Assembly: GCA_019914945.1 (NCBI GenBank)
Contig: CM034100.1
Location: 17,371,096-17,435,095, forward strand
DNA length: 64,000 bases
Reading direction: 5' to 3'
DNA from: Typha latifolia
Taxonomy: Eukaryota; Streptophyta; Magnoliopsida; Poales; Typhaceae
The position numbers were made by a program, and so were the translations under genes. The notes beneath the pieces are model-generated. The model saw only the letters and a list, made by a program, of their open reading frames with translations. It was not told the origin of the DNA and did not search any database. How positions within the stretch are numbered: the stretch's first letter is position 1; the number at the start of each line of letters is the position of its first letter. Shown piece by piece: positions 40,502 to 51,753 of this stretch.

Positions 40502-40799
40502 CTCGAAAAAGGGCCAAATCAATTTTTTAGAGAGAGAGAGAGAGGACATTTTTATTCATCTAATTTTGTTACTGAAGTTTTTGAATTTTTTTCTAATAAA
40601 TTTTTACTTTTAAAGAAGTGAAAAACATACGAAGGTTAAAATATAATTAACACTGAAATCTATTTTAATTCAGGCTACTTCAAACTATCTAATAAAATTT
40701 AATTAAGTTTAAACTATTTAAAGAAGTGAAATTTTTTCTTCTAAACTATCCTCCTTGTGTGTTAATTCTTTTGTAACTTTTTCTCGCTTGTAAAGTTGG

Positions 40800-41235
40800 G
40801 CCATTGTTCGATGCACTACTGCCATGTTTGATGAAGTGTGCGCACTTCGCGAGGCGCTTGAACAAGCTAAGAGCTTGGCTATTCAGAGACTCTCGATGGA
40901 GTCTAATTCGCTCAAACTTATAAGCGCCCTCAAAACCAACAAGGGGGACAAAAGCATGAAGAATGTGTTCACTGACATCTGTCATCTCCTCGGTACCTTT
41001 AATAATATTAAACTGACCCATGTACTTAGAAAAGCAAATGATGCCGCTAACTGGCTGGCAAATCATGTTAGGAAAACTTCTTCTACTTTTACTTGGGAAG
41101 ACTCAGAGATGCCTGAGTTAACCTCTATTTTATGTTCTGATGTTGCCAGCACCCTACACGTGTGAGGCACCAATTTGTAACCTTTTTGGGGGCACCTCAC
41201 CCTCTGATTAATGCAATTTAATTATTAAGAAAAAA
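40800..41235 (+). mobile_element. LINE 3' remnant with RNase H-like domain
   Basis: An open frame at 40824–41165 (113 aa) reads like the RNase H domain near the 3' end of plant non-LTR retrotransposons: an EVCALREALEQAKSLA helix, then MESNSLKLISAL where the family has its acidic ES/DS motif, and THVLRKANDAANWLANHV, the conserved H-x-x-R-x-x-N-x-x-A-D-W-L-A block with Asn in place of Asp. A short A-rich tail (attaagaaaaaa) follows at about 41225. The reverse transcriptase part is missing. It is a dead fragment and I found no target duplication. Confidence 0.75.
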
Positions 41236-41315
41236 GGTAGATGTCCATGAAAAACATGTAATGTTTGTTAATATGTGGACTTTGAAGAGCCGAAAAAAGG
41301 AAAATAAACTTAATT

Positions 41316-41387
41316 GGGGCATTCCGAGAATTGAACTCGGGACCTCTCGCACCCTAAGCGAGAATCATACCACTAGACCAAATGCCC
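41316..41387 (-). tRNA. tRNA-Pro (anticodon AGG)
   Basis: On the minus strand this is nearly identical to the tRNA-Pro at 40430 but has loop TTAGGGT, giving anticodon AGG (read as inosine-GG), and GTTCAATTC in the T-arm. Acceptor GGGCATT/AATGCCC is complete and a T run (CTTTTTTC) lies downstream on the transcribed strand. The two genes read the Pro CCN codons between them and face each other about 0.8 kb apart. Confidence 0.95.
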
Positions 41388-41914
41388 ATTTATATTCCAA
41401 AAATAAAATTTATTATATTCGTTCAAAGTCCGGTAGGTGCTTTATATTAATTTTAACAACCAAACGAACCATCAGTTGAGTAAGCTTCTCTTAGCTTTCA
41501 CGTGGATCATCTTGCAGGCAAGTGAAGAAGAGAGAGAGAGAGAGAGAACGAGTATTTAGTTTTGAAAAAATAAATTGGATGAATTGGGTTAGGTACGGTG
41601 TGATTCGGGCTAAGGCACAGTGTTAGTTAATTAATTCCCTAACCCAATATCTAGGTAGATAAATTAAGAATGTCTTTAGACATGCATGCATAAAGAATAC
41701 AAGTTTTTTTTTTTTTTTAACAACATTGCTTCAGGTAACGTTAATTTCTGGTGATATATATATATATATATATACAAAGTAACCTTAAATTGAACAAATG
41801 ATTTTATAACAGCACGGTCCAAAAATTGTTGTCTGATTAATTACTTTGTCACAAATTAATCTTGACAAACTAATTAACAAACAGCTTTACGACAACATGA
41901 ATGCAAGTAAAGTC

Positions 41915-41948
<34 letters not shown>

Positions 41949-41970
41949 AACAACTCTATTAATCATTCTA

Positions 41971-43296
41971 TCAGACTCCGTCACTCCAACAAGGAGAGTT
42001 CTGCCCGCCGTACCATTTAAAAGGATCGATAATTGAGGTCGTGGAACCAAAGACTCCTCCTCCTCCATCGCAAGTAGGCGGATTAGTGCTATCGACATTG
42101 TTGAGCTGATCCCCAGTTTCCGAGACCGTCGGATTCCAACTACTTCCGCCGGTGGTATTATTGGCGGGGCCGACGTCGCCCGACTTGGCGTGCTCGAGTG
42201 AATTCTCGTCTAAATCCTCCAACAAAGTGGCATTCAGAAAGGCCTCAAACTCCGCTGCCTCGAAGTCGTAGCCGTCATCGACGAATTCATGGTCCGCAGA
42301 GGATTCGAGCGGCAATGCTGCCTCCGTGGATGGTGCCGGAGGCAATGCCGGCGTCGTCATGCCACACTCCGTGCTGCACTCGATGTCGGCGGCGGCGTAA
42401 ATGTCTCTAGTAGAAGTCGTCGGCACGGGCACTGGCTCCATAATTGATATCGGCGTCGATATTTGGTATTCAGTGCTGCACTTCTCCGAAGTGATCAAAG
42501 CCGTCGGAGAACACACCATATTCGCGAAGTCGGCGGCGTAGATGTCTCTAGAAGCCGTCGAAGAACGCACCATATTCGCGAAGTCGGCGGCGTCAATGTG
42601 GATGTCCGCGGTAGAAGCGGCCGGTTTAGTGTCTGAAGCCTCTGCAGGGAAGCCAAGACTCGGTGTTTGATCCCGAGGTCTTTTTCTGCTGGACGAAATC
42701 GCCTGAGCACTCTTCTTAATCAAACACAGCACTGGTTCAATATGCTGCATGCAAACATTATCCAGTAATTATAAATTCAACTGCATGCAGAAAAGAAGGT
42801 AAGGATAAAAAAATTTTAAGAAATAAAATTTTGAAATCCATACCTGCCGGGTTGTGCCAGAAGGAAGCTCGTATTCGTACATGACCCACCCGGTGCTCTT
42901 CTTCCTCTTCTTGTTAGGTCGATCGGTATCCTCCTCAGAGAGGCAAAAGCAAAGCATCTGTTTGTACCCAATAACACGACCGTTTATTTCTTCGATCACC
43001 GGATTCTTCTTTTCAGGAAACCAGGTGCCGGAACCCGCGCGGCGGCTCACGTAGGCGGACTTCTGACGCTGGTGCGTTCGGTGCGAGAAGAAGTAGCCCA
43101 TCTCCTCATCCTCGCCGACTAGATTCCATGGCTCCGTGGAGTACACCTCGGCGCCAACGACGGCGTCGCTGCAAGGAAGAGCATCGTTTCTGACCCAGTT
43201 GCGGAGATAGTGGTCGATGAGCTCCGCGTCGGTGGGGTTGAATCTGAATCCGCAAGGAAGGCTAGCTTCGACGGATGGAGGCCTTCCTCCGTGCAT
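41971..43296 (-). CDS. NAC-domain transcription factor, divergent
   Basis: Two exons (42844–43296, 41971–42744) give 408 aa. The NAC domain starts with LPCGFRFNPTDAELIDHYL (subdomain A), then EPWNLVGEDEEMGYFFSHR (C-like) and VIGYKQMLCFC plus GWVMYEYEL (D–E). The usual WKATG core is not conserved; SGTWFPEKKNPVIEE stands in its place, so DNA binding may be altered. Position 20 carries Cys where most NACs have Pro (LPPGF). The second exon is an Asp/Glu- and Thr/Ser-rich tail fitting an activation region, with a tandem AADFANMV repeat. A TATA box lies about 85 bp upstream of the ATG. A related gene sits at 51.8–52.4 kb. Targets cannot be predicted. Confidence 0.9.
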
Positions 43297-43382
43297 TATG
43301 GAAGAAAGGAAGGAAGGAATGAAGAGAGAGAGCTCGATCGGAGAGAAGAAAGAGCGTTGTAAGCAGAAGTTGCTAAATAACG

Positions 43383-43392
43383 TTTATATAGA
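43383..43392 (-). promoter_or_regulatory. TATA box of the NAC gene
   Basis: On the minus strand this reads CTATATAAAC, about 90 bp upstream of the ATG at 43296 and about 50 bp from the PPR relic that borders it. Confidence 0.65.
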
Positions 43393-43439
43393 GTTGGGTG
43401 GATGCGGTTATAAACCGCATCCGATTAGTATTTGGAGTC

Positions 43440-43875
43440 GGGTCAGTCCAGAGTGGCTGCAAGCTGATAAAAGAGCAACGAAAGTGCTCTTAGTAGCTTT
43501 AACACCCAAATCAGACATCTCCCAGAAAAGCTCAATGGCTTTTCTATCATGCCCATGGAAACCAATAGGCTGATATCATGGAGTTCCTGGAAGCAATGGA
43601 TTTTTCTACAGAATGTTGAAATACTCGTACAGCGATGTGTTCAACATCCCGCACTTGCTATACATATCAATTAGTGAAGTTGATATAAAAGCATTTGTTT
43701 GCATGATATAAAAGCACTTGCTATACATATCCAAGGACTGTAGCTCCTGCCGAATAGTATATCCATGGAGTGATTTCCCTTGACGAAGTAGGTTAAGCTC
43801 ACCACAAACTGGAATTATTGTTACCAAAGTATCAGGCTGAGCTGCCCTTGTTAACTGCATCTTCTGGAAGTCCGA
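43440..43875 (-). pseudogene. PPR-protein relic
   Basis: On the minus strand, pieces of a PLS-type pentatricopeptide-repeat protein can be read: PDTLVTIIPVCGELNLLRQG, KSLHGYTIRQEL, STSLIDMYSKCG, then after a break and frameshift [16 protein letters not shown] and [15 protein letters not shown]. Intact relatives are organelle RNA-binding factors of several hundred residues, so this is a short decayed segment. An internal ~63-bp duplication repeats DMYSKC. The relic abuts the NAC promoter. Confidence 0.82.
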
Positions 43876-43879
43876 TGAT

Positions 43880-44500
43880 CTCGCAGCTCTGCAAATCTAT
43901 CGCTTAAAAGTAAGTTGTGAGACACAAACACCACTGGGAAAGGCCTAACAAATTACTTGATAGATTGACGAATGTTATATGAGTTTTACTTCTTTTTCAA
44001 AATTTAATTTCTTGTCTTGTTGGTTGTGCTTTTATATTGAAGTGCTACATGGTTAGTGGAATATAGGTTCAATATCTGACTTATATTACTCTTATCAAAT
44101 GTTTATTATTTTATTTTATGGCTTATTTAATTATTTACTTAAATATGACTATATTTAAATTAAATTTTAGTGAAGATAAATAACGAGACAAATAATACAA
44201 GTAATGAAAGGGACGAAATGCCATACGTTCATATTTTTTTGGGCATTAATTCAAACATAAATTGGATATTAGCTAGTGAATTAGAAACGCACAATGCAAC
44301 TTATATGAGCATAGCGAACATTTGCTTCAAGAAAAATATAATAGTCCTGAGTATGTCTCAATAGATATATCCCACAGAATACAAGATAACACAGCAAATC
44401 TGAACACACATTGGGTTCCTTATTCAATATAAGTTTCGCTAAGGTTCTAGTTTACAAGAAGACTTTTGTTCTCACATCAGCTTCATGGATATCTAGAACA
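43880..44500. other. Spacer between PPR relic and SOD 3' end
   Basis: This is AT-rich DNA between the PPR relic and the SOD stop codon. The SOD 3' UTR probably occupies the part from about 44500 down to 44400. Nothing else was recognised. Confidence 0.45.
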
Positions 44501-44506
44501 AGGCGC

Positions 44507-46824
44507 CTATCCCTGAAGTCCAATGATGCCTGGAATTCATAAGATGCAAAAAAGTTAATTATTATACTAAAGGAGCGAAGTGGGAGAAGGGATGCAATAT
44601 AAATGAGACCAGCCAGTAAAAATGGAGCATAGAAGAGATAAAAGGTGTAGTAGTGTCCTACCACAAGCAATTCTTCCACCAGCATTTCCAGTGCTCTTGC
44701 TAAGTTCGTGTCCACCTAAAGTAACATTAGCAAATCTGTTAAGTGCCTGACTCATAAGATCTTCATATGTTATCAATTGTAAACACAATTAACATTTGAC
44801 TGATACTGCCAAAGGTCATAATCGTAGCTAAAAAAGAACACCTTATGAAAATCATTTATTGTTCCATGAAATCAGTTCATATCCAGAGACAAGATTACAG
44901 AATAGCCAAGCCATTGCATTTGAACTAAAGCATAGAAGCAAATTCATAATGCAGAAAAAGCAAAGGAACTATTTAGGTAAAACACCTTGCCAGTGCTAAG
45001 TTCCTGTCCTCTGTGAAAAAGGTTTAAGATTCAGACAAGGTAAAACAGAAACCAGTGTACAGTCATAATTACCTACGCACCAAGTTTGCAGCTACTCTTG
45101 TTAAATGATTTTCTGGCCTTGCTAAAATTGAATCTTCATGTACAGAGACTAATCATCTATGTGTCAAGCTTGCAGATACTCTCCATTAAATGATTTTCTT
45201 GTCTTGCCAAAATGAATCTTCAAATTTTAAGCGACGATGAAGTAGGTCCAACCGTCCAATACAAAATGGATTGTAGACTTTACAATGAAACTTCTAGTGT
45301 GTTAATAATCCTAGTTAGTTTACTTTTTCCAGTAGTTTATAAGCAAGCATATCATTACGGTGTACAGGATGGTAATGTGCCATATTTTGGTACTTCATAT
45401 TGGCAAGTTGTGTCTGAGTTTAGTATTTCTTTCCTTTTTTGTTCCCTCGTTGTACTCGCATAACAAAGGAAATGGAATTTGTAAAATGGTCCAGCACATT
45501 AATGAACAAATACCTGCCACTACTGCCCCATTTTTCTTTTCCTTTAAAAACAGAAGAGATGTAGAGCAACACTGCAACTTGTATGATCACAAAAACTAGC
45601 ATAGTTTATTTGTTTCTCTATATGCAAATAAAGTTCAGACAGAAGTTATTTCCTAACATATGTGATGTAACCAATTCTACTTCAAAATCAGAGTCCGTGA
45701 GAAAGAAACAAGGATACTGTGGTTAAGAGGGGATGTTTTAATACTCTAGATGGGATCATAACTGTAATCTGTTTGCAGTTTATCAAGTTTATCACATGAA
45801 CATAAGAAAATGATGCCTGATGAGAAAGTCAAATAAAATTAGACACGAATCAAAGTCAGCTACATCTAGAAGACATGCACCGCACCAGTGAGCCGATAGG
45901 TCATGACAATAAATTTAGATAGGACACTAAAAAGCTTAATATTGATACTGCTTAAATAATAGTATAATTTTTTCTAATTAAAAGAACAATACAAAAGGAA
46001 AAGAAAAAGGAATGAGCTAAATGAAAGATGGATTACCCTTTCCAAGATCGTCAGGGTCGGCATGGACAACAACAGCACGCCCAATGATAGAATGTGGTCC
46101 ACTAAGTGGAATCTGTGAGGAGAGAAATACACCAGTTCAAAAGAACTGTAAGAATAACGACAGGAATACAACAAGAAAATAACCAAGTATCACCTGACTG
46201 TCAACAAGAGAAACATGAGCAGTACCTGGAGATATAAGAAGTAGAGCTATTAGTGACAGAATGATGCATGGACCGCAGAGGTACAGCAAGAACTATGTAG
46301 TAAATTTCTAAAGCACCACATAGGCTGGTAAACTGAAAAATTACCATCTGGTCCAGCAGTCACATTTCCAAGATCACCAGCATGGCGGACCTCATCTTCT
46401 GGTGCTCCATGTTCTTTCCCAGCAGGATTGAAATGTGGCCCTGTGTCATGAAGGAAAGTTATGTCCACCAACAAATTTATTGATTTCATTTAAAGATTGC
46501 AACAACTATCATGTGAAATGGTGAATATGCACCAGTTGACATGCAGCCGTTGGTAGTATCACCAAGTGCATGAACATGGAAACCATGAAGCCCAGGCTTG
46601 AGGCCTGTGACGGTACCAGTCACAGTGGTCGGACCTATAACAATGAAAAGGGAAAAAATAACAGGAGGTTAACATGACATATGAGGCAAAAATTACTCGA
46701 TCCATGTAACAATCTAACACATGATCTTATCATTGCTAGTATATTTACCCTCTCCTTCCTGAGTGAAGTGGATTGTGCCTTTGACGCCATCACTACTACC
46801 AAGTACAACAACAGCCTTCACCAT
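44507..46824 (-). CDS. SODCC: Cu/Zn superoxide dismutase, cytosolic type
   Basis: This enzyme converts superoxide to hydrogen peroxide and oxygen. Seven coding exons (46749–46824, 46533–46634, 46345–46440, 46194–46225, 46037–46112, 44662–44715, 44507–44529) give exactly 152 aa, the classic cytosolic length. All metal ligands are in place: Cu by H45, H47, H62, H119, and Zn by H62, H70, H79, D82. The C56–C145 disulfide pair and active-site R142 are present. It starts directly with MVKAVVVLG and lacks a plastid transit peptide. It ends GIIGLQG without a C-terminal SKL-like extension, against a peroxisomal form. The leader is split: a noncoding exon ends at 47393 (GAG|GTAAG) and the coding exon begins after an AG near 46838. 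Intron 5 (44716–46036) is unusually large. The gene looks intact. Confidence 0.97.
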
Positions 46825-47392
46825 TTTCTTATGTGATCTACAAATAAGAAAATCAAGGATAAAAAGAAAAGTTTTCAGTAACACAACAATCGGATAAGTG
46901 CGAGAGACAACATGAGCATCCAAGTTAACAAAAAATAATGGCAAAAGCAAAGATAAGAAAAACAAAAACAGGAATTTTCATCTTTCATGCCTCGACAGAC
47001 AAATTACTCACTTCAGGATCCAATTTTAAAGGGATACAGTATCTCCGTTTTATATGGCTTACAACAACGTAGTAACTAATAATAGATGAATCGGTGAATC
47101 TAGCAAGTGCATCCCCGTTCTTTCCGAGAAAAAATTGATGATTGCATCACTGATCATATAAAAGCCTCAAGATCAAGTAAAATACCACAAAAAGAACAGA
47201 GAACATCATACCAAAGAATCAAACCCCAGATTCCAACACTTCAGGAACCCAAATTCAAATCAAATCACAAGAAACAGGAGAAACTCATGATCCACGAATC
47301 AAACGGAGATACCGGAAAGCAGATCGATCTATCACAGCCTAAAATCGAGGTGAATAAATGAGAAAGGAATCTTCTAAAACCATAAATCTTAC

Positions 47393-47490
47393 CTCAGGCG
47401 ACCCCCCTAGGTTGTGGAGAAGAGAGCAGAGGCGGCCTTGATGAGTATCTAGAGAGTTCGGGAGAAGAGCAGGAGTAGATGAGCGACCAG
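47393..47490 (-). other. 5' noncoding exon of the SOD gene
   Basis: A GC-richer block on the minus strand ends in CCTGAG|GTAAG (donor at 47392), upstream of the SOD coding exon. Leader introns are common in plant cytosolic SOD genes. The outer limit is only approximate. Confidence 0.6.
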
Positions 47491-47499
47491 CCACCGTAT

Positions 47500-48380
47500 A
47501 TATGTGGGGGGAGACAGGGTGTTATGCTCACCAGTGGTGAGCGATATCACTCCTAGTTACCCTCTATTTTAAATAAGGTTATTTAAAATAATTTAATGCA
47601 TATTTAAAATTTATAATCTTAATTGCTATAATAACCAGTTTTCATATCCGGTACCGGTTTCAAAATCACATTACGTAAGAAAAAGAGTATATTAGTTAAG
47701 AAAATTAATTACGTGTGCCTAACTTCCCAATTTTCTTGTTATACCCTTGAAGATCTTAACCATTAGATTTTCATCAAAGTGATTGATAAACAATTAACTT
47801 TACCGTACGGAAGAAGCTTTATACACGTTTTTTTTTCTTCCGTTAAGATTTCTCTCTTAAATATAATTATACCTTAATTATAAGAAATATCATTTAATAT
47901 TAAATAATTTAAATTTGATTATTTGGAGATAAACTTTAATTTAAATATAATTCTCTATCTCTATCTATTAAAATTTAATTTAAATCAATCTTAAATTAAT
48001 GAAAGATATATGTAAATAATAAAAAATAATCAAAAAGATAAAATGTAATTAAATCTTCATCAAGTTAATTATAAAAGATATCAATCTTTCCGTCGTCAAA
48101 TGCACGGGAAGAAACCCTCAATAAATAAATCTGGTTTTTTTACTTATCACTACCTGAGTTCTTGTTTTATTGTGGCAACCTCCAAATTTTGCATATTTGC
48201 AAATTGATCCATTTGTTTAGATATATTAAAAAAAACTAGAACTTATTGGTAAAGTTGATGAGTAATCATCTTCTAGCGGGGTTTATTGGTAAAATTTTTA
48301 GCCGAAAAAATAATAGGCTTAATTAATAATAATAAGAAGCTCGGTCAAAATAGGCTCAAAAGTAATTTCGAGTCAACCGT
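47500..48380. other. AT-rich spacer, nothing recognised
   Basis: This is very AT-rich DNA with no open frame or RNA gene signature. It contains the SOD upstream region at its left end. Confidence 0.5.
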
Positions 48381-48383
48381 AAT

Positions 48384-49361
48384 TATGAGCTGGCTCCAAC
48401 GACTAAATTTAACGAGACTCGAAAAAATGGAGCAAATTCACGGGCTCCGTATATATTAAAATATTAATATAATATATATTATTATATTAGTTATTTTAAA
48501 TTACTTAATAAATAATTTTAGTGTTATTATTTTTTAATAAAAAATATATGGTTAGAAAACTCTCATCGAGATCTTTAAAATAAGACCAATATTCAATAGT
48601 TTTAGAAGTAATTTTAAATTACTAATTTTTAATTAAACGCATCGAAATTACATGCTCGACATAGAAAGATCCAAGATAAAGAGACTCATTTTGAGCTTCA
48701 AAATGCACTAATTGAACACTTATGACAGAGGCACGGGAACGAAGGAATATAAATTTTAATGTAATTTTTATTTGATATATTTTTTTAATGTATTTCATAT
48801 CTAATGTATTTTAATTTTTAATATTTACATTGGGAATAATTTTTAATAATTATATTTTAGGATACATAATTTATTAGACTCATTTTTATAAATAATAAAA
48901 AAATTTAAATTTAAATTAACTCAAAAAGAATTTAATATTAGACTTATTTTTATAAATAATAAAAATTTTAAAATTTTAATTAACTCAAAAATAATTTAAT
49001 ATTAGACTCATTTTAAAGGTCTCGATGAGACCTTTCCAATGGTATTATTTTTGTTAAAAACAGATTAGTAAAACTAATTATATACTCAGTTTAACTAACT
49101 AAATTATTTAATAAAGGATACCAATGAAATTAAAATTATTGAATATAACAATTATTGGGCAATTTTGGCATTTTCAAAATGTTGATATGAGAAATGGAGT
49201 CCGGCTCCATTTTCATGGTCCCCACTATTCCTAGCTCTAAATTTGGAGGTAGGTTTAGAGCCCCAATGGAGCTCAACCGAGCTCCAAATTTGGAATTTGG
49301 AGCCCGGTTGGAGTTGCTCTGAGCTGCTGGCTCCAACGACTAAATTTAACAATACTCTAAA
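48384..49361. mobile_element. Nested MITE-like region
   Basis: The phrase 'ggctccaacgactaaatt' plus 'taac' occurs at both edges (about 48389 and 49329). Inside, a second pair is inverted: 'ctctcatcgagatctttaaa' near 48560 against 'tttaaaggtctcgatgagac' near 49014. Between these lies a tandem of ~75-bp units with 'taataaaa…aatttaatatta'. The right part (49200–49330) is rich in self-complementary 'agctccaaattt' blocks and ends 'ttggagttgctctgag', a terminus style frequent in plant MITEs. No coding sequence is present. The nesting order is inference. Confidence 0.55.
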
Positions 49362-49646
49362 TAATTATAATTTTTATATTTTATAGTTGAAGTAAGCTTC
49401 TTCTTTTTTTTAAGCTTGATTAAGCATTAATCAAGATTGATCATGTTCGAAATTAAGCTTGAACTAATCAAGACTTAAAATGTCTAATAATCAGCTCATT
49501 TAGGCTTTATAATTACGTATAAGAATATATCTAATATTTCATTAAAAATTTATATTTTTTTATTTTCTATGTTGAAATTTAGCGTAGACACTTATTATTT
49601 GATGAATTTTTTACCGTAACATTTAGGCGCATATACCTAGTATAAC

Positions 49647-49650
<4 letters not shown>

Positions 49651-49706
<56 letters not shown>
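49651..49706. repeat. (TA)n microsatellite
   Basis: An uninterrupted AT dinucleotide run of about 56 bp lies in the spacer upstream of the YUCCA relic end. Confidence 0.95.
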
Positions 49707-49710
<4 letters not shown>

Positions 49711-49789
49711 CTAATTGTGATATTTATGTATGAAAAAAGATACGTAGAAATTGTAAATTTGTCCTTAAGACACTTAGTTCATAGATGTC

Positions 49790-50890
49790 TTGCTTACAAT
49801 GTCTTCAGAAGTTCCCATTTATAACAATCATAGATATCTCCTCTGCCGATCTTGGAATCCCCTGCACAATAGAGCCCACTCTTTCCCTTCCAATGGTTTG
49901 GATATTTTTGCTTTGCCATTCCATCATCACCTATAAGATACTCATCACTCTACACAAGAGAAACAAAAATTCACCTTGTTATACAAGGTCGAACCTATCA
50001 ATAATTCAATGTACCATATATCATCATATGAAGAACAGAATGTTAATAACATGAACTGAGAGAATTAATTAAAACTACCTGGATTTCTCCTGCCTTGATC
50101 TTTGTAAAAGTTCCAACATCTATGACTGGAAAGTTTGGTGAGTTTGCTTTCAGATAGAAGGGTCCTTTGGATGGTCTATGAATGCCATACTTAGATGTAT
50201 TGCCAAACTTCAAATAACAGAGTAGAAGAGCCAAAGCATCCACAAGATACAATGGAAGGATGGACTTTAGGATCATACCCAGTAGCCAAATCTCTCTTGA
50301 TATTAAATGAATCTGGATTAGTTTACCATACAAAAATAAAAGGATAAACAAGTATGGTAGGGGCGTGAATAATAATAGAACAAAGGTAGGGGATCTTTTT
50401 ATAAATTTCCCAGTGAGACGTGAAGTTACCGGGCTACGGATCACAATTGAAGTCGTCGCACCCGACTCGGCCAAATCCAACGCAATCTCCATCCATCCCG
50501 GAATTCCCACCCGCTACGACCAAAACCTTCTTCCCTCTAAACTCCGAACCCGATTTGAAGCAACTCGAGTGCATCACTTTTCCATTAAACCCCCCCAATC
50601 CTTCAATATCCGGAACCGCTCCCTCATCGTTGGCCCCACTCGCCGCCACCACGTACCGCCCCCATATACTCCTCCACCTCCCCGTCCTCCAGCCTCCTCG
50701 CCTTCACCCTCCACCGCCTCGACCCCTCGTCGAACTCCGCCGACTCAACTTTGCGGCGGAACCGGGGGGAGATGGCGAACTTGGCGGCGTAGGCGTCCAA
50801 GTAGTCGACGAAGTGCGACTTGGGCATGAAGGTTGGGGTGGAGGAAGAGTGGGGGGAGAAGGGAAGGGTGGAGCCTCGGATGCGTACAAG
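49790..50890 (-). pseudogene. YUCCA-type flavin monooxygenase pseudogene
   Basis: Intact relatives convert indole-3-pyruvate to auxin using FAD and NADPH. On the minus strand the first visible part (50890–50430) reads STPTFMPKSHFVDYLDAY, then VVAASGANDEGAVPDIEG and the NADPH-site block VLVVAGGNSGM. After an intron (50313–50429), exon 50079–50312 gives EIWLLGM, LKFGNTSKYGI and VIDVGTFTKIKAGEIQ. A last exon from 49949 gives YPNHWKGKSGLYCAGIPRS. It is broken by a frameshift near 50660 (after GEVEEY), a 4-bp duplication (tccatcca, 50488–50495) just after GNSGM, loss of the whole FAD-binding N terminus, and absence of the exon with the FATG-type motif. The 5' truncation coincides with the LINE fragment at 50940. 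It most resembles the short YUC10/YUC11 branch. Confidence 0.85.
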
Positions 50891-50939
50891 AGGATCTTAT
50901 GCTATGTTATTGGAGAGGCCAGTGTGATTGTTTAGTGAA

Positions 50940-51540
50940 TGCGATGTTGGAAGTTTGTATGTTCTCTCTCATAACCAATGGAAATCTAGCACGTGAGGAA
51001 ATAATAGGAGCAGTAAGAATTTATGATACGATCATTCGGTCATGTATCCTCGGCGCGTTTAGAGCCGGCGCGTATCAAGGAGGAGCCGCGGCCATTTTTC
51101 GCAATGCTGATGGAGAGCTAGTCCAGGCGGTATGGGAGCCGTGCCCGGGAAACTCGGCGCTACAAACCGAGCTCTGGCTATCAGAATGGCTCTGAAGGTG
51201 GCGAGAAGAGGCAGCAGGCTGGAGATCGAAACGGACTGCACAGAGGCCATCAGGTGCATGCAGCAGTCTGAGCACAGCCCCTAGCGCGTTCGCAATCTGG
51301 CGCGGGAGTGTCAAAAGTGTTTGTAGAAGTTAGGCTCTCCCACGTAGGGAGAGAAGCCAATACCGTGGCTGACTGGGCAGCAGCTAGGGCAAGCGTGGCC
51401 TCTGGCTATTGCTATTTTGAGCGGCCAAGCAACGCTCCACCAGAACTCTGTAACCTTATCACTGTCGACGCGGCAACGTTTCAACAGAATATTAATATAT
51501 AGCTGATCACAGCTCATTGGCAATCAAAAAAAAAAAAAAA
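50940..51540 (+). mobile_element. Decayed LINE 3' end with poly(A)
   Basis: RNase H-like pieces of a non-LTR retrotransposon occur in order but in shifted frames: GAYQGGAAAIFRNADGELVQ, then RMALKVARRGSRLEIETDCT, then LSHVGREANTVADWAAARAS. The element ends in an A run at 51526–51540. At least two frame breaks make it inactive. It directly borders the truncated YUCCA relic. Confidence 0.8.
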
Positions 51541-51753
51541 TCGTCTTGTGAACTTTTGAGAAAACATTATTAAGTGCGGTTAGTTTACAGTAGTTTGATA
51601 GCCCAATGATTTAGAGTCGTTATAAAGTCTGGGCTAAGTAACTTAAAGACATTGCTATCGTTAAAGTTGGCCGTTATATCGACATTCGTCAAAGTTTGCA
51701 ACATCCACCGGCGGCAGGTCGTCATCGTGAGCAACTACTAGTTGGTGCCCCTC

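Noticed and set aside
45212..45463. 83-aa plus frame in the large SOD intron
   Set aside because: No domain signature and wholly intronic on the opposite strand.
50420..50935. Pro-rich plus-strand frame of 171 aa
   Set aside because: It is the reverse complement of the YUCCA relic; the minus strand carries the recognisable motifs.
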